From NCBI GenBank assembly GCA_026122225.1, contig JANEZZ010002878.1, positions 1-64,000 of the forward strand: 64,000 bases of DNA, read 5' to 3'. Source of the DNA: Heloderma charlesbogerti (lineage: Eukaryota; Chordata; Lepidosauria; Squamata; Helodermatidae). Made by a program: the position numbers and the translations under genes. The notes under the pieces are model-generated. The model saw only the letters and a list, made by a program, of their open reading frames with translations. It was not told the DNA's origin and ran no database searches. This document shows positions 49,263-60,316 of this stretch, in pieces; position 1 is the first letter of the stretch, and each line of letters opens with the position of its first letter.

Positions 49263-49524
49263 CCCTCCAGCTTACAAATTTAAATTTAAGACATGACACA
49301 CAAGTGACAAGGGAGAGAGAGAATAATAAAGCATAGAGTGCCTCTGAGTGCATACAGAATGAATTTCCCTTGCCAATAATGAACCCCTATCCCAGCCCGA
49401 TTCATCTGAGATCAGCCATTTCAGGTCAAAGAATATAACATTCCAACCAGGCTCGAACCATGACACACCTCTCCTTTCAAGAACTACTTTTGTAACTTGA
49501 GGGTGGGGACCAAACATGTGTGAA

Positions 49525-50046
49525 TCATAGAATAGTAGGGTTGGAAGGGGCCTACAAGGCCATAGAGTGCAACCCCCTGCTCAGTGCAGGAATCCAAGTC
49601 AAAGCATCCCTGACAGATGGCTGTCCAGCTTCATCTTGAATGCCTCCAGTATGGGAGAACCCACTACCTCCGTAGGTAATGGGTTCCATTGTTGTATTGC
49701 TCTAACAGTCAGGCAGTTTTTCCTGATGTTCAGCCAGAATCTGGCTTCCTATAACTTGAGCCCATTATTCCATGTCCTGCACTCTGGGATGATCGAGAAG
49801 AGATCCTGGCCTTCCTGTCTGTGACAGCCTTTCTAGTTGAAGAGCGCTATCATATCTCCCCTCAGTCGTCTCGAGGCTAAACATGCCCAGTTCTTTCAGT
49901 CTCTCCCCACAGGGCTTTGTTTCCAGTCCCCTGATCATCTTTGTTGCCCTCCTCTGAACCTTTTCCAGTTTGTCTGTGTCCTTCTTAAAGTGTGGTGCCC
50001 AGAACTGGACGCAGTACTCAAGATGAGGCCTAACCAGTGAAGAGTA
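49525..50046 (-). mobile_element. CR1 LINE 3' fragment, 5'-truncated
   Basis: Starts (3' end) with AATCATAGAATAGTAGGGTT and runs through CAACCCCCTGCTCAGTGCAG to CAGTACTCAAGATGAGGCCT, parallel to 29071-29600. It stops near 50046. Its C-terminal coding is broken. Confidence 0.9.
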
Positions 50047-50049
50047 GCA

Positions 50050-50980
50050 GGGTAAATCCTTTGCTATGGATATGGGACTGAGTATTAGGAGGAAACGTCT
50101 GCCCAGCTGTGGTGTTAACCCTCAGTCCCTGGAGGGGAGCTGTTTACTTTCCTAGCTTGCTTTGCTGTGATGGCGTTGTTCAAGTGTAGCTAAATCAGGC
50201 TACCTCTCCTGACAGAACTGGAAGAGACAGGAGGATTCCATCTAGCAAACAATATCAGCAGATGGAATAAGTAACACATTAAAGCAAATATCATAAATCT
50301 AAGGCCGTAAATCATGTGCGGGAGAGCAGGTTCCCACAGAGGACGAATAGTCCACCAGCCCCAGATTGCAAAAGACTGTGAAAATACTGCAGAATGTGAA
50401 GCATGTTTCTTTGTCCCTGGAATATTACCCTTCTTTAAAAAAGACAAAAAACACCCAATGTTGGCATGGTTTCCGAGCATGTTTTCATGCTCTGTTAATC
50501 ATTGTGAAAACATCGCACAGGAAAGATCATCAACCCCTTTCATGACGCCACACTCAGCCAGGATATAGGGAGACCCCTAGAGGTGGACTGTTGAAAACAG
50601 ATTGGGAACTGACTACTAGAAAAGTGCAAAGCAACCTTGTAGGGCAGGGATGGGCAGACTTCAGGCTTGGGGGATCTATTTTACTAGAACCCTAAGGTCC
50701 ACTAGAATCCCAAGGGGTCAAGCGTAAAAAACTGGCTCGTGATTGTGGGAGGACACACACTTAGAATTAAGGAACTGGGTGCCTTTGAGTATGTGCGCAT
50801 CGCAAGAATGTGTTTTCAGCACTAGAAGTGCGCTCACAGTCCTTTCACGCAAGAGCACATTCTGGCTTTCCCTCTCCTCAAGCTTTCTTCAGTTCAAAAG
50901 CTTAATTTGGGATTGGGGGTTGGATGAGAAAGAGAGGCCTATTTATTATTCTTATTGTTCATTAATAAGGAATAAGAGAG
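50050..50980. other. No recognisable feature
   Basis: No supported gene or repeat. The longest frames (84-96 codons) show no family motif. Confidence 0.35.
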
Positions 50981-50984
50981 CTTC

Positions 50985-51030
50985 GGCTATTGGGCGGTAT
51001 AGAAATGAAATAAATAAATAAATAAATAAG
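50985..51030 (+). mobile_element. L2-like LINE tail with (AATA)n end
   Basis: GCTTCGGCTATTGGGCGGTA, TAGAAATGAAATAAATAAAT is the typical terminal segment, the inverse of 23375-23420. Confidence 0.6.
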
Positions 51031-51252
51031 GAATTCAAAATCCTTGCTGATCTACTGCAAACCACCCAGAAATCTACCAATAGATCCTGATTTATCATCC
51101 GCCTGTCTATGCTGTAGAGTGACTCAGTGGTCTCACATAAAACATTGTTTTTTGACAATAGTTATCCTACCAGGTATAAGGACCCACCTCATAGCAGGTT
51201 GGGTCATTGACCTATCTACTACAGCATTGTCAACTTTCACAGGCTCTTTAAG

Positions 51253-51690
51253 CATAAGAATGTAAGAAGAGCCGTGCTGGATCAGACCAAGGGTCCATCT
51301 AGTCCAGCATTCTGTTCACACAGTGGCCAACCAGCTGTTGACCAGGAACCCACAAGCAGGGCATGAGTGCAACAGCTCCCTCCCACCCATGTTCCCCAGC
51401 AACTGGTGTACATAGGCTCACTGCCTCTGGTATTGGAAGTAGCACATAGCCTTCAGACTAGTAGCCATTGCTAGCCTTCTCCTCCAGGAATTTGTCCAAC
51501 CCCCTTTTAAAGCCAGCCAAATTGGTGGCCACCACTATATCCTGCGGTAGCGAATTCCATATTTTTAACTATGTACTATGTAAAGAAGTACGTCCTTTTA
51601 TCTGTCCTGACTCTCCCACCAATCATGTCTCAGGTGAAGTCTTTCTTAGCCTGCTACCAAAGTTCTTTTATCAGGAGACGCCAGGGAGTG
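51253..51690 (-). mobile_element. CR1/L3-type LINE 3' fragment
   Basis: CATAAGAATGTAAGAAGAGC at the left is the inverse of the LINE 3' end. It is followed by GATCAGACCAAGGGTCCATC, AGTGGCCAACCAGCTG and TTCTCCTCCAGGAATTTGTC. It is the opposite orientation of the piece at 24130-24238. Confidence 0.7.
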
Positions 51691-51755
51691 AGCCTGAAAC
51701 CTATATACCACATAGGCATTCTACACTCCTCCCATACAAAGTAGTTCTAAATGGG

Positions 51756-51953
51756 GGAGGAGACATAACTCAGGAGGTGCAGCACATGCTTTGCATGCAG
51801 ATGAGAAGGGCCCAGGTTCAGTCCCCAGCATCTCCAGGTAGGGCAGGAAAAGCTCCTGCCTGAAACCCTGGAAAGCCAGTGCCAGTCAGTGTCAACAGTA
51901 ATGGGCTAGATGGACCATGGGTCTGACTCGGTATAAGGCGGCTTCCTATGTTC
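51756..51953 (+). mobile_element. tRNA-Ala-like SINE with CR1/L3-like tail
   Basis: The head reads CATAACTCAGGAGGTGCAGC, ATGCTTTGCATGCAGATG and GGTTCAGTCCCCAGCATCTC. This corresponds to a tRNA-Ala (TGC anticodon) with A and B boxes. The tail CTAGATGGACCATGGGTCTG and CTTCCTATGTTC resembles the LINE 3' end at 24170-24235. CTAAATGGG flanks it at 51747-51755 and 51954-51962. Confidence 0.88.
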
Positions 51954-53149
51954 CTAAATGGGAAACTGCAGAAGTGATAGGAGAAACCGAACAATCTCAA
52001 AGCAATTGGACCAGAATCCACAGGTAGGGCCCTGCAACAAAATGTTGCTCTGTGGAGTGCTTGTTCCTGTTCAGATTTCTACCCATCCAATTTTCTCTCC
52101 CTCCTAGTTTCCCTTTCCCCCCAATAGTCAGTGAGCATTCCATCCCCACTGAACATGTTCAGTCCTCATTTGCCTGTTTTGCCTCCCCGCTTTCATTTTA
52201 TGGTTTTTTTAAGGAGGGTGGATAGACTTGAGTCCAATCCAAGCAGCATTAAAAACTTGGATTTCTCCACTGATTTCTGTAGACAACTTTCACTTCTGTT
52301 CCTGAGGTAATTCAATAATAGTGTGAACCAGGAAATGATCTATCTAGACAATATCCACACAATATGATGGTTCTGTCTACATTTTTAAAACTTTCTGTGT
52401 GTCTCCTCCATCTTCCTTCTCCAACCACTCCATTCCTTTCTCTGTCCTATCCATTTTTAATTTTCCCGCCCAGGTGTTATAGATCTTAAGGGGAGAAATG
52501 ATAATAATCATCACCTCCAAACAGGATTTGAACTGAGATCTTCCACTTCGTATTCCAGCACACTGGACCATAGACATTCCATGGTAGGCCTGATTAGAGA
52601 TGTGAAGGACCTGGAATAATTCAGAAAAAAAATCCCATTTTTTTCCAAGGACTATTTTTGTTTCCCCTCCGCCAAAAAATTTTTTTTGAAAAATTGAACA
52701 GCTTTGGATTATGATTTAAAGAAAAAATTATGACAGTGTATTTATATATTCTTACCCAGCCTTCACTCCCCCCCAAATTATTTCTGAAAGCTAAGTAATA
52801 AGAACACTTCTATAAAAAGACTAGAGATGTAAAATGTCTGCAAAATAATGAAGCCATGGGGAAAAATGTTTTTTTAATCCTCTCTGTAAGCATAGTTAGA
52901 AACAGGCAGGGCCAGAAATATTGGAACAAGGATAACTGTTTTGGCAGTTGGACTCTGTACACCACCACATTGAAGTTGAAAGGAAACACACCCAGATGGG
53001 AGTGAAGTCAGGACTTTCAGCTGTAATTCAAGGGGTTTGACAAAAGTGGGGCACTAACTATTCAGGAAGGACAGCCAGTGGCATACACACACCCTCATCG
53101 TTGGTGGCTCATAAGTAATGGACCAAACCAACATCATTTCAAACTTAAG

Positions 53150-54680
53150 GATCGCCTTTAATACCTGGATGAAAATCCTTTGCAGTCAATGACTGCCTGA
53201 AGTCTGGAACCCATGGACATGACCAAATGTTGAGTTTCCTCCCTCGAGATGCTTTGCCAGGCCTTTACTGCAGCTGCCTTCAGCTGCTTGTTTGTGGGTC
53301 TTTCTGCCTTCAGTCTTGTCTTCAGTAAGTGAAAAGCATTCTCTATTGGGTTGCAATCAGGTGACTGACTTGGCCATTGGAGATCCTACTTCTTTGCCTT
53401 GAGAAACTCTTGGGTAGCTGTTGCTGTATGTTTTGGATCATTATCCATCTGCAATATGAAGCGGTGTCCTATCAGTTTGGCAGCATTCGGCTGAATCTGA
53501 GCAGAAAGTATAGCCCTATACACTTCAGAATTCATCCTGCTGCTTTTATCAGTAATCAGGTAATTAATAAACACCAGTGACCCAGTTCCATTGGCAGCCA
53601 TACATGTTGTTGTTGTTCAGTTGTTCAGTCATGTCCGACTCTTCGTGACCCCATGGACCATAGCACGCCAGGCTTTCCTGTCCTGCGCTCTCTCCCGGAG
53701 TGTGCTCAAGTTCATATTCATTGCATCGGTGATGCTATCTAGCCATCTCATCCTCTGCTGTCCCCTTCTCCTTTTGCCTTCAGTCTTTCCCAGCATCAGG
53801 GTCTTTTCCAGAGAGTTTTCTCTTCGCATTAGGTGGCCAAAATATTTGAGCTTCAGCTTCAGTATCTGTCCTTCCAATGAGCACTCAGGGTTGATTTCCT
53901 TTAGGATGGACTGATTGGACCTTCTTGCAGTCCAGGGGACTCGTAAGAGTCTTCTCCAGCACCACAGTTCGAAAGCATCAATTCTTCGGCGCTCAGCCTT
54001 CCTTATAGTCCAGCTCTCACAGCCATACATTACTACTGGGAAAACCATAGCTTTGATTAGACGGACCTTTGTCGGCAAGGTATGGCAGCCATACATGCCC
54101 ATGCCATAACACTGCCTCCACCATGTTTGACAGATGATGTGATATGCTTTGGATCATGAGCTGTTCCTTTCCTTCTCCATACTTTTCTCTTCCCATCATT
54201 CTGGTACAAGTTAATCTTGGTTTCATCAGTCCAAAGAATATTATTCCAGAACTGGGAAGACTTTTTTAGGTGTTTGCTGGCAAAGGCTAATCTGGCCTGT
54301 CTGTTCTTGAGCGTTACCAGTGGTTTGCACCTTTTTGTGAAGCCTCTGTATTTACATTCATAAAGCCGTCTCTTGACTGTAGATGTTGACAATGACATGC
54401 CCACCTCCGCAAGAGCGTTCTTGACCTGGCTAGATGTTGTGAAAGGGTTCCTCTTCACCATGAGCAGAATTCTGCGGTCATCCACTTTAGTTGTCTTCCG
54501 TGGTCTGCCAGGCCTTTTGCTGTTGCTGAGCTTGCCAGTTAATTCCTTCTTTTTCAGGATGTTCCAAACTGTTGTGTTGGCCACTCCCACTGTTTTTGCT
54601 ATCTCTCTGATGGGTTTATTTTGTTTCCTCAGCCTAATGATGGCCTCCTTCACTCACATGGACCCCTCTTTGGGCCTCAT
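53150..54680 (-). pseudogene. Tc1 transposase, split by BovB and carrying stops
   Basis: From about 54680 downward the minus strand encodes an N-terminal helix-turn-helix (AIIRLRKQNKPIREIAKT), the GRPRKTT AT-hook-like linker and a second HTH region. The catalytic core follows: first Asp in LWTDETKINLY (near 54225), second in MDNDPKHTA (near 53440) and Glu in NPIENAFH (near 53345), a DDE layout with roughly 34-residue spacing. Such enzymes cut and paste the element at TA sites. Defects: a TGA after the first eight or so codons (near 54657), the 476-bp BovB insertion after AWACMAA, and a TAG before DLQWPSQSPD (53386). Otherwise the frame is open, so decay is recent. Confidence 0.92.
53607..54082 (-). 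mobile_element. 5'-truncated BovB LINE inside the Tc1 transposase
   Basis: A perfect 15-bp duplication TGGCAGCCATACATG (53592-53606 and 54083-54097) flanks the last 476 bp of BovB. Its frame LPTKVRLIKAMVFPVVMYGC through VHGVTKSRT is uninterrupted, more intact than the full-length copy at 10012. Confidence 0.96.
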
Positions 54681-55415
54681 GCTGGGAGTTCCAGTGAACA
54701 GCTACCAAATGCACATGTAACACTCAGAACCACCTCCAGGCCTTTTCTCTGCTAGATTGGTCATGGGGCATCCAGGAAACAGGCTACACCTGGCCATGCA
54801 GCTGCTTGTCAGCCATTCCTTCCATTACTTATGAGCCACCAACGATGGGGGTTGTGTGTATGCCACTGGCTGTACTTTCTGAGTGGTTAGTGCCCCACTT
54901 TTGTCAAACCCCTTGAATCATAGCTGACAGTCCTGACTTCGCTCCCATCTGGGTGTGTTTCCTTTCAACTTCAATGTGGTGGTGTATGGAGGCCAACTGC
55001 CAAAACAGTTATCCTTTTTCCAGTATTTCTGGCCCTGACTGTACATAGTTTAATCCTCTTCCCAGCATAGTTATTTCTTTTATTCCTTTTTTTTCTTTTA
55101 TTCCTTATTTTATTCCTTATTTCTTTTATTCCTGATCTAAAGTATATTTTATTGACAGACATATAAGTTCGGTTTCCCAACATGTGAGTAGAGTCACCAT
55201 TGTGCATTCTTGACAATAAATGTGCATTCTTGACAGTTTGGGTTTTGTCCTATAGAGTCCTGTGTTGCTGACGGTGTAGCAGTCATTTAGTGTAGTTCTA
55301 ATCTATGCAGACAATAATTACAAATTTACTAAGTTTATTTTTAAAAGTTTTAAAATATAATGATAATTTTATGAGCAAACTTTAGGAACAGAACAGCTGC
55401 TTTATGTTCCTAAAG

Positions 55416-55550
55416 TAGCCCTCCCCAACCTGGTGCCCTCCTGATATTTTGGACTACAGTGGCCAGCATTCCTGACCATTGGCCATGCTGCCTGAAGCTG
55501 ATGGGAGCTGAGGACCAAAATATCTGGAGGGCACCAGGTTAGGGAAGGCT
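55416..55550. mobile_element. Foldback MITE inside hAT copy B
   Basis: TAGCCCTCCCCAACCTGGTG and CACCAGGTTAGGGAAGGCT are inverted ends. TTCCTAAAG (55407-55415) and TTCTTAAAG (55551-55559) are near-identical flanks, suggesting an 8-9 bp target duplication and hAT-type mobility for the foldback itself. Confidence 0.82.
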
Positions 55551-57024
55551 TTCTTAAAGCAACAAAGTGACTTTAGATCTGTAAAGAGTGATAAAAATAA
55601 GTATTGCTTATTTTGCAATTTTTCCAAAATGTCCCCCCCCCCCGAAGAAATGGCTTTTTCCATGACCTCAAAATTTCTGGAAATATTACATCCCTAGGCC
55701 TGATACAGTGGAGAAGACTGCTTTTCCCCCTTTCTGCAACCTTTGTTGGCCATGGTTTGGGATCTTTCTCCCAATAAAAGCTTCAATTAATGATCACAGG
55801 ACCCATGACAAAAACAGTGACAACATCTGAGTTGAGGTTGGATCTAAACAGCCAGAGCTGCTTTGTTGGGATAGACTAGAAAGACAGTGGTGGTGGTGAC
55901 AGTATATGCATAAATACCCTGGAATAAGCAATCTTGTGATTGCAACGTAGGGATTGGATCCAAATTTATGCTGGGTCAACTGCACGGATGGAAGTGGACT
56001 TCCCTGCTCTCTCCTTCCCACAGCAGCCCTTCTTTATTTATAACTCAGCTGATTAGATCTAATGCACTAGCTCTTCATCATACTATCATTCAGCTTCTGC
56101 TATTTGGTTCTATTTATCCTCTTCAGATTTGCCAGGAGCTGTTAGACATATTTATTTTCACAATAAACCAACATTCTACACATTTCTATTTGTTGTGGTC
56201 AAGTGTCAGAGGTATGGTAAATGCTGACCTTTTTTAACAATTATTGAGATGTTCGGAGTCCCAGAGGGAAATGTCAGAAACATCTGAAATGTGTCTGTAA
56301 GAAGGAAAACCTAATCCAAATTACCAAGTAAAATTAAGAAGTCTTGAAAACTTGACATGCTTTGGGAATCTTTCCTATTAGCCATGGAAATTTGAGGCAC
56401 TGACATCACTGAGTTAGCTTGGACCTGGAATACAAACATTTTCCATTCTTGGGCTATTTTGCTATGAAATAAGGTGTTCCCCTTGATGTAAGTAGCAGAC
56501 GTTGTGTGGAACGCCGCACACAGTGGCTTCAAATATTCCTGTACCATAGCATATCCTGAACACAGTTTTCCAAAGAGACCTTTGTTCATAACTGCACTGA
56601 GGATAGAAAAAGGTCAATCTTTCATAACTAGGTCTTTGGGAAACACACAGAAACCACCCAAAAGGCAGGTACCGAAAAGTCAGGTATGGTAAACCAATGG
56701 GAATAGCATTCGTAAAGCTCTCCAAAGTTGCAATCTTAGGCATGTTTACTTGGGAGTAAGTCTCACTGGCTATATTTTACCCCCAGTATCAGAGGCAGTC
56801 TGCCTCTTAATACCAGTTGCTAGGGAACACAAGCAGAATGGTGCTATTCCACACATGTCCTGCTTGTGGTTTCCCCCTAGACATCTGGTTAGCCACTGTG
56901 GGAACTGAATGCTATATACAGCCTTCCCCAATGTCATGCCTTCCAGATGTTTTGGACTACAACTCCCATTGTCCTGGGAAAATTGGCCATGCTGGTATGG
57001 GCTGGTGGGAGTTATAGTCATAAA

Positions 57025-57563
57025 TGTCAAGAGCGCCCTGGCGGCCTCTTTCAGTAGACTCTAATAGCCAACTCAAGACACAGACGAAAGGATTCTTTTC
57101 AAAGCTTTAATCCTTTTACAACTTAATGACTCTTTCAGATGCTAATCACCAGCAACTAAAGCAAGGAACAGCAGAGTGGCCTAAGCTTCGAATAGGCAGT
57201 TGATCCCCATTTGAAAGAGAGTCACTTGAGGACCCAGAACTTATGGGCTAGGGAAAGATCCTCCCTCTTTCCCTTGGGTCCATGGGAGGCGGCCATTGCT
57301 TGCGTGCCAAACGGGCGCTACACCTCCTTTCTGCGTCCTCCATCGCTCATCGCTCTCTGTGTCTGCGTCGAGCATCTAGCAAGCCTCGTTCCCGCACTTT
57401 CTCACGGCTAGGATCACTATCTATCTCAGGAATGCGGGCAGGAGGAATCTCTGCCAGCTGCTGTGCCAGTGAGGGATGAGCTGGCTCCTCTCCCATGGAT
57501 TGCTGTTCCTCCTCAGAATCAGAACTGTTCTGGGGCTCTATGGGCTCAGTTTCCACCCTGATA
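57025..57563 (-). mobile_element. Solo LTR of an LTR retrotransposon, with 5-bp duplication
   Basis: ATAAA at 57020-57024 and 57564-57568 brackets a 539-bp unit. On the minus strand it starts TATCAGGGTGGAAAC, has an ATTAAAGC polyadenylation-like signal, and ends GCGCTCTTGACA. The element at 61461-61652 shares both ends (TGTCAGGGTAGG, GGGCGCTCCTGACA) but lacks the middle. No second LTR or internal region is nearby, so it is a solo LTR. The parent superfamily is not determined. Confidence 0.82.
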
Positions 57564-57571
57564 ATAAACAT
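57355..57571 (-). other. Acidic/arginine-rich open frame within the solo LTR
   Basis: A 70-odd-codon frame reads EPQNSSDSEEE, GEEPAHPSLAQQLAE, IPEIDSDPSRE and LLDARRRHRER. The fragment at 60880-61265 encodes a related string (SSSDSEEE, GEEPVH, IPESGSDPGRQ, RDARRRRRD). Function unknown; it may be coding sequence of the parent element that overlaps its LTR, or chance. Confidence 0.45.
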
Positions 57572-57858
57572 CTGGAAGGCACCACATTGGGGAATGCTGT
57601 TGTACTAGATAGGCCTTTGGACTGATCCTGCAGGGCTCTTATGTTCACATGATCTCAGCAGAATGTATTTCCAAGTAAAGATGAATAGGATCTATAAAAG
57701 TGTAGATAACAACAACAACAAAACAATTTTAAAAATTCAGGATAAATGCTTTAAATATAATAAATGGATGCAAGATTGAGAACTGATGAATGCCACTGTT
57801 CATGGTAAATGTTGTAGAATGTTAGATTTCGTTCTTTACAAAGTAAATGGTTGCCACC

Positions 57859-57876
57859 TCTCTCTCTCTCTCTCTG
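57859..57876. repeat. (CT)n microsatellite
   Basis: About nine CT units. Confidence 0.85.
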
Positions 57877-57910
57877 TCATTGGCTGTATTCCATTAAGAA
57901 AAGCCTAACT

Positions 57911-58849
57911 CAGGGATGGCCCTCCCATGAAGTGGGGTGAATCCCCCACTTCAGGTGGCTGTTCTAGAAGGGCAGTGGATCCAGCACGCCATGCCACTGG
58001 GAGGGCCAGGAGTCCCACTGCCTCTGCCCAATGCCTCTCAGGGTGAGGCACAGGGTGGCAGACGCACTGGAGAGCCCTGCTAATCAAAAGTAGCCGTTGC
58101 ACCTCTCTGGACCAGCTGCTCCCACCTGCCCTCTGCCTCCGAGTATGGCACAGGCAGGCAGCCACCCAGGAGAGCCACACTGGCAGCAAAGCCTGCAGCC
58201 AGAGAGTGCCTGGCATGGCTTTCTGGAGTGCTGCTCACCTGATGCCTTGCTCAAAGGACGCCTTAGAGCAAGGCATCGGGTGGGGTGGGCTCTCGGGGGG
58301 CTCTCCACCGAGCCCACCTGGCCCAATTGCCTCGCTCCGAGGGGTCCTTTGTGTGAGCGAGGCATTGGCGGGAAGGTGGCCCTGGAGATCGCCTGTGCTG
58401 CCACATCATAGGCAGTCTCCAGGGCCACCTCCCCACCAATGCCTCACTCACACAAAAGACCCCTCGGAGTGAGGTATTGAGGGGAAGGCAGAGGGCGGCA
58501 GGTGGGAAGAGGGAAGAGTGGAAGGGTGGAGGCACCAGCGGCAGTTTGCTCTCCTCCCCCCGTGCGGCAGCTCATGGTCCTCTTTCACTGTGTGCAGTCC
58601 ACAGCAGCAGCTCATGCTCTTCTTTCCTTTCCCCCATGCGGCAACGGCAGCTCACGCTCCTCCCCCTGCTCCTGTGTGGCAGCTTGCACTCCTCGTCTCC
58701 CTGCCTCATGGCAGTAGCAGCTAGCATTTCTCCCCCTTCCCCCCATGCAGCAGCGGCTCACACTCCTCTTCACTCCCCCCCTGCACATGGCCATGGCGAC
58801 TCATGCTCCCCACCCCTGAAGCAGCAGCAACAGTCTTGCACCAACCCTG
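57911..58849. mobile_element. GC-rich CAGGG-type hAT element with long internal hairpin
   Basis: Perfect duplications GCCTAACT (57903-57910 and 58850-58857) bracket CAGGGATGGCCC...TTGCACCAACCCTG. Inside, arms of about 70 bp at 58326-58396 and 58410-58479 are inverted copies at high identity (for example CTCCGAGGGGTC against GACCCCTCGGAG). Open frames on both strands reflect GC content and this palindrome. Confidence 0.88.
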
Positions 58850-58914
58850 GCCTAACTTGCATAAATTTAGCAAGTGTGGACTACTGTAGGTCACTGTTTA
58901 TGTCAAAGATGTGA

Positions 58915-59292
58915 TTCTGTGGCTGTGTCCTTTTTTTGTTGTTACAGGGGACAGTCCTCTATTTGAAAAACTGTCAGAGGGCAGTCCTCTATTTGAAGGT
59001 GTCCTCTATTTGAAGGGCTGTCCAGTCCAAGTCTGGTTTAAAGAGAAAGAACCTTCAGAAGGAAGAGCTGGGCCTTGAAGTTGCCCATCAACAGCTGCTG
59101 GACAGGCAAACAGATCACCTGGTCACAGTCTTCCACATGATGGTGTGATGTATTTCTATTTAAATTATAATAATTATTTCTAACCCGTATCTGCACATAC
59201 AAATCAACATATGCAAATTGGTGTCCTCTTTTGTCCTCTTTTTTGGTGATGCATTTCATCTTTTGGGGTGATTCATACATGGCCACCCTATT
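58915..59292. repeat. CTCTATTTGAA direct repeats and adjoining unclassified repeat
   Basis: GTCCTCTATTTGAA occurs three times between 58955 and 59015. Similar TGTCCTCTTTTGTCCTCTTT wording is at 59222-59242, and the stretch ends ATACATGGCCACCCTA, which looks like a transposon terminus. Class uncertain. Confidence 0.4.
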
Positions 59293-59299
59293 TGAAAGA

Positions 59300-60310
59300 A
59301 GCGGGATCTTTATACGCGAGAGAGTGTTCCATGGGGCTGATACAGTTTTCATAACTCCCCTAACTGTGCAAAGAGTAGTTGTTGTTGCACTGTTAGGGGA
59401 CCGATTGTTGTTTTAAAGAGCAGCATGCATGAAATGGTGGTGCTGTGGAGAAATTCCCCCGCAATGCATTCAGTGAACTCCTGCACACAAACGGATTGTC
59501 ACATGGAGACAGCCTGCACGGAAAGCGATTGAATGCCATTTTGCACACACTGGTCTTCTGAGAGCCCATTGCTTACACTTGCTGCTGAGTGAGTCTCCAT
59601 TGGCTGATCCAGAACACAGAATGATGGGTGGGTAAAAAAAGATCAGACGTGTTCCCTGGAAAGGACTTCAGATAGACGTGTTAATTGCTGGTTGGCACCA
59701 GATTATTGATTACATTCTCATTCACAAGCAGCTCTCCTACTCAAAGCCAGATGATAGGACAATGTGTGCGACCATTCTCACTGTGTGGCAAGTGACCCAC
59801 ATTCTTTCACAAGCAATATTGTCCGTTTTAGAACAGGCACACAGTGAAAAACAGTGTCTGCTCTCTCAGGCCCAGATGGGCTTTCAGGCTAAATTCATTA
59901 GTTAGATTTCTCCCTCTGGCTATCAACAACAATGCAGCATTTTATCATAGTGCTTTCTCCCTCCACTCCTGCAAGACGGCCTCTTTTCTGGCGTTGTGTC
60001 TGTATGTTTAAACCGTGGTGTGGAAAACATTCAGATGGCAAAGCTTTTACCATCCCTGCATCTCTGCACCAGGAAAAGCATCCCTGGCTGAATTCCCTGC
60101 TGTCCTGCAGCCTGGCCAGAGAAAAAGTTGGCAGCCTTCGTTAGACCCCCTGACCAGAACACAAATGCCCATGTACGAATCGGCAGCCCTAATTTGTGCT
60201 CGCAGGCAGTCCTTACTCACTGGCATCATTCACAGTGGTTTGTTAATGATGTAAAAAGGCCTTCTTTTGACATATCTCCCAGTTCCAGGAATATAATGAG
60301 AACTGAAAGC
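59300..60310. other. No recognisable feature
   Basis: No supported gene or repeat. Frames of 60-79 codons are present without family motifs. Confidence 0.35.
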
Positions 60311-60316
60311 AACAGC

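Larger units (their letters stand above)
52903..55041 (-). mobile_element. Tc1-like DNA transposon with about 225-bp inverted repeats
   Basis: The left end CAGGCAGGGCCAGAAATATT and the right end AGTATTTCTGGCCCTGACTG begin inverted repeats that reach TCATAAGTAATGGA / TCCATTACTTATGA (about 53120 and 54824). A TA follows the right end; the left has AA, probably a mutated TA. Removing the BovB insertion gives about 1.65 kb, normal for the superfamily. Matching GCATAGTTA segments occur on both sides outside the element. Confidence 0.93.
52595..55696 (-). mobile_element. Non-autonomous hAT-like element (AGAGATGTAAAA family), copy B, interrupted by Tc1
   Basis: Perfect duplications GGCCTGAT (52587-52594 and 55697-55704) bracket TAGAGATGTG...ATATTACATCCCTA. 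Without the Tc1 insertion (52903-55041) it is about 960 bp and aligns in reverse with 13402-14502. It holds the foldback MITE 55416-55550 at the same position as copy A. Confidence 0.92.
56919..57599. mobile_element. Foldback MITE split by a solo LTR
   Basis: The left half CAGCCTTCCCCAATGTCATG, CCAGATGTTTTGGACTACAA ends in GGGAGTTATAGTCATAAA. The right half AACATCTGGAAGGCACCACA, TTGGGGAATGCTG resumes after the LTR. It belongs to the same family as 4366-4486. Confidence 0.82.
56790..57650 (+). mobile_element. CR1/L3-type LINE 3' end, interrupted by a foldback MITE
   Basis: ACCAGTTGCTAGGGAACAC, CCTGCTTGTGGTTTCCCCC and GGGAACTGAATGC stop at 56918. The continuation TACTAGATAGGCCTTTGGAC, CTGATCCTGCAGGGCTCTTA resumes after 57600. 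This matches 24130-24238. Confidence 0.7.

Noticed and set aside
57905..58914. Several GC-rich frames up to 145 codons
   Set aside because: They fall inside the CAGGG-type hAT element and its hairpin, with low-complexity composition and no conserved motif.
59678..59905. 75-codon plus-strand frame with some protein-like composition
   Set aside because: No recognisable family, no splice or start context that stands out, and neighbouring sequence is repeat-derived.
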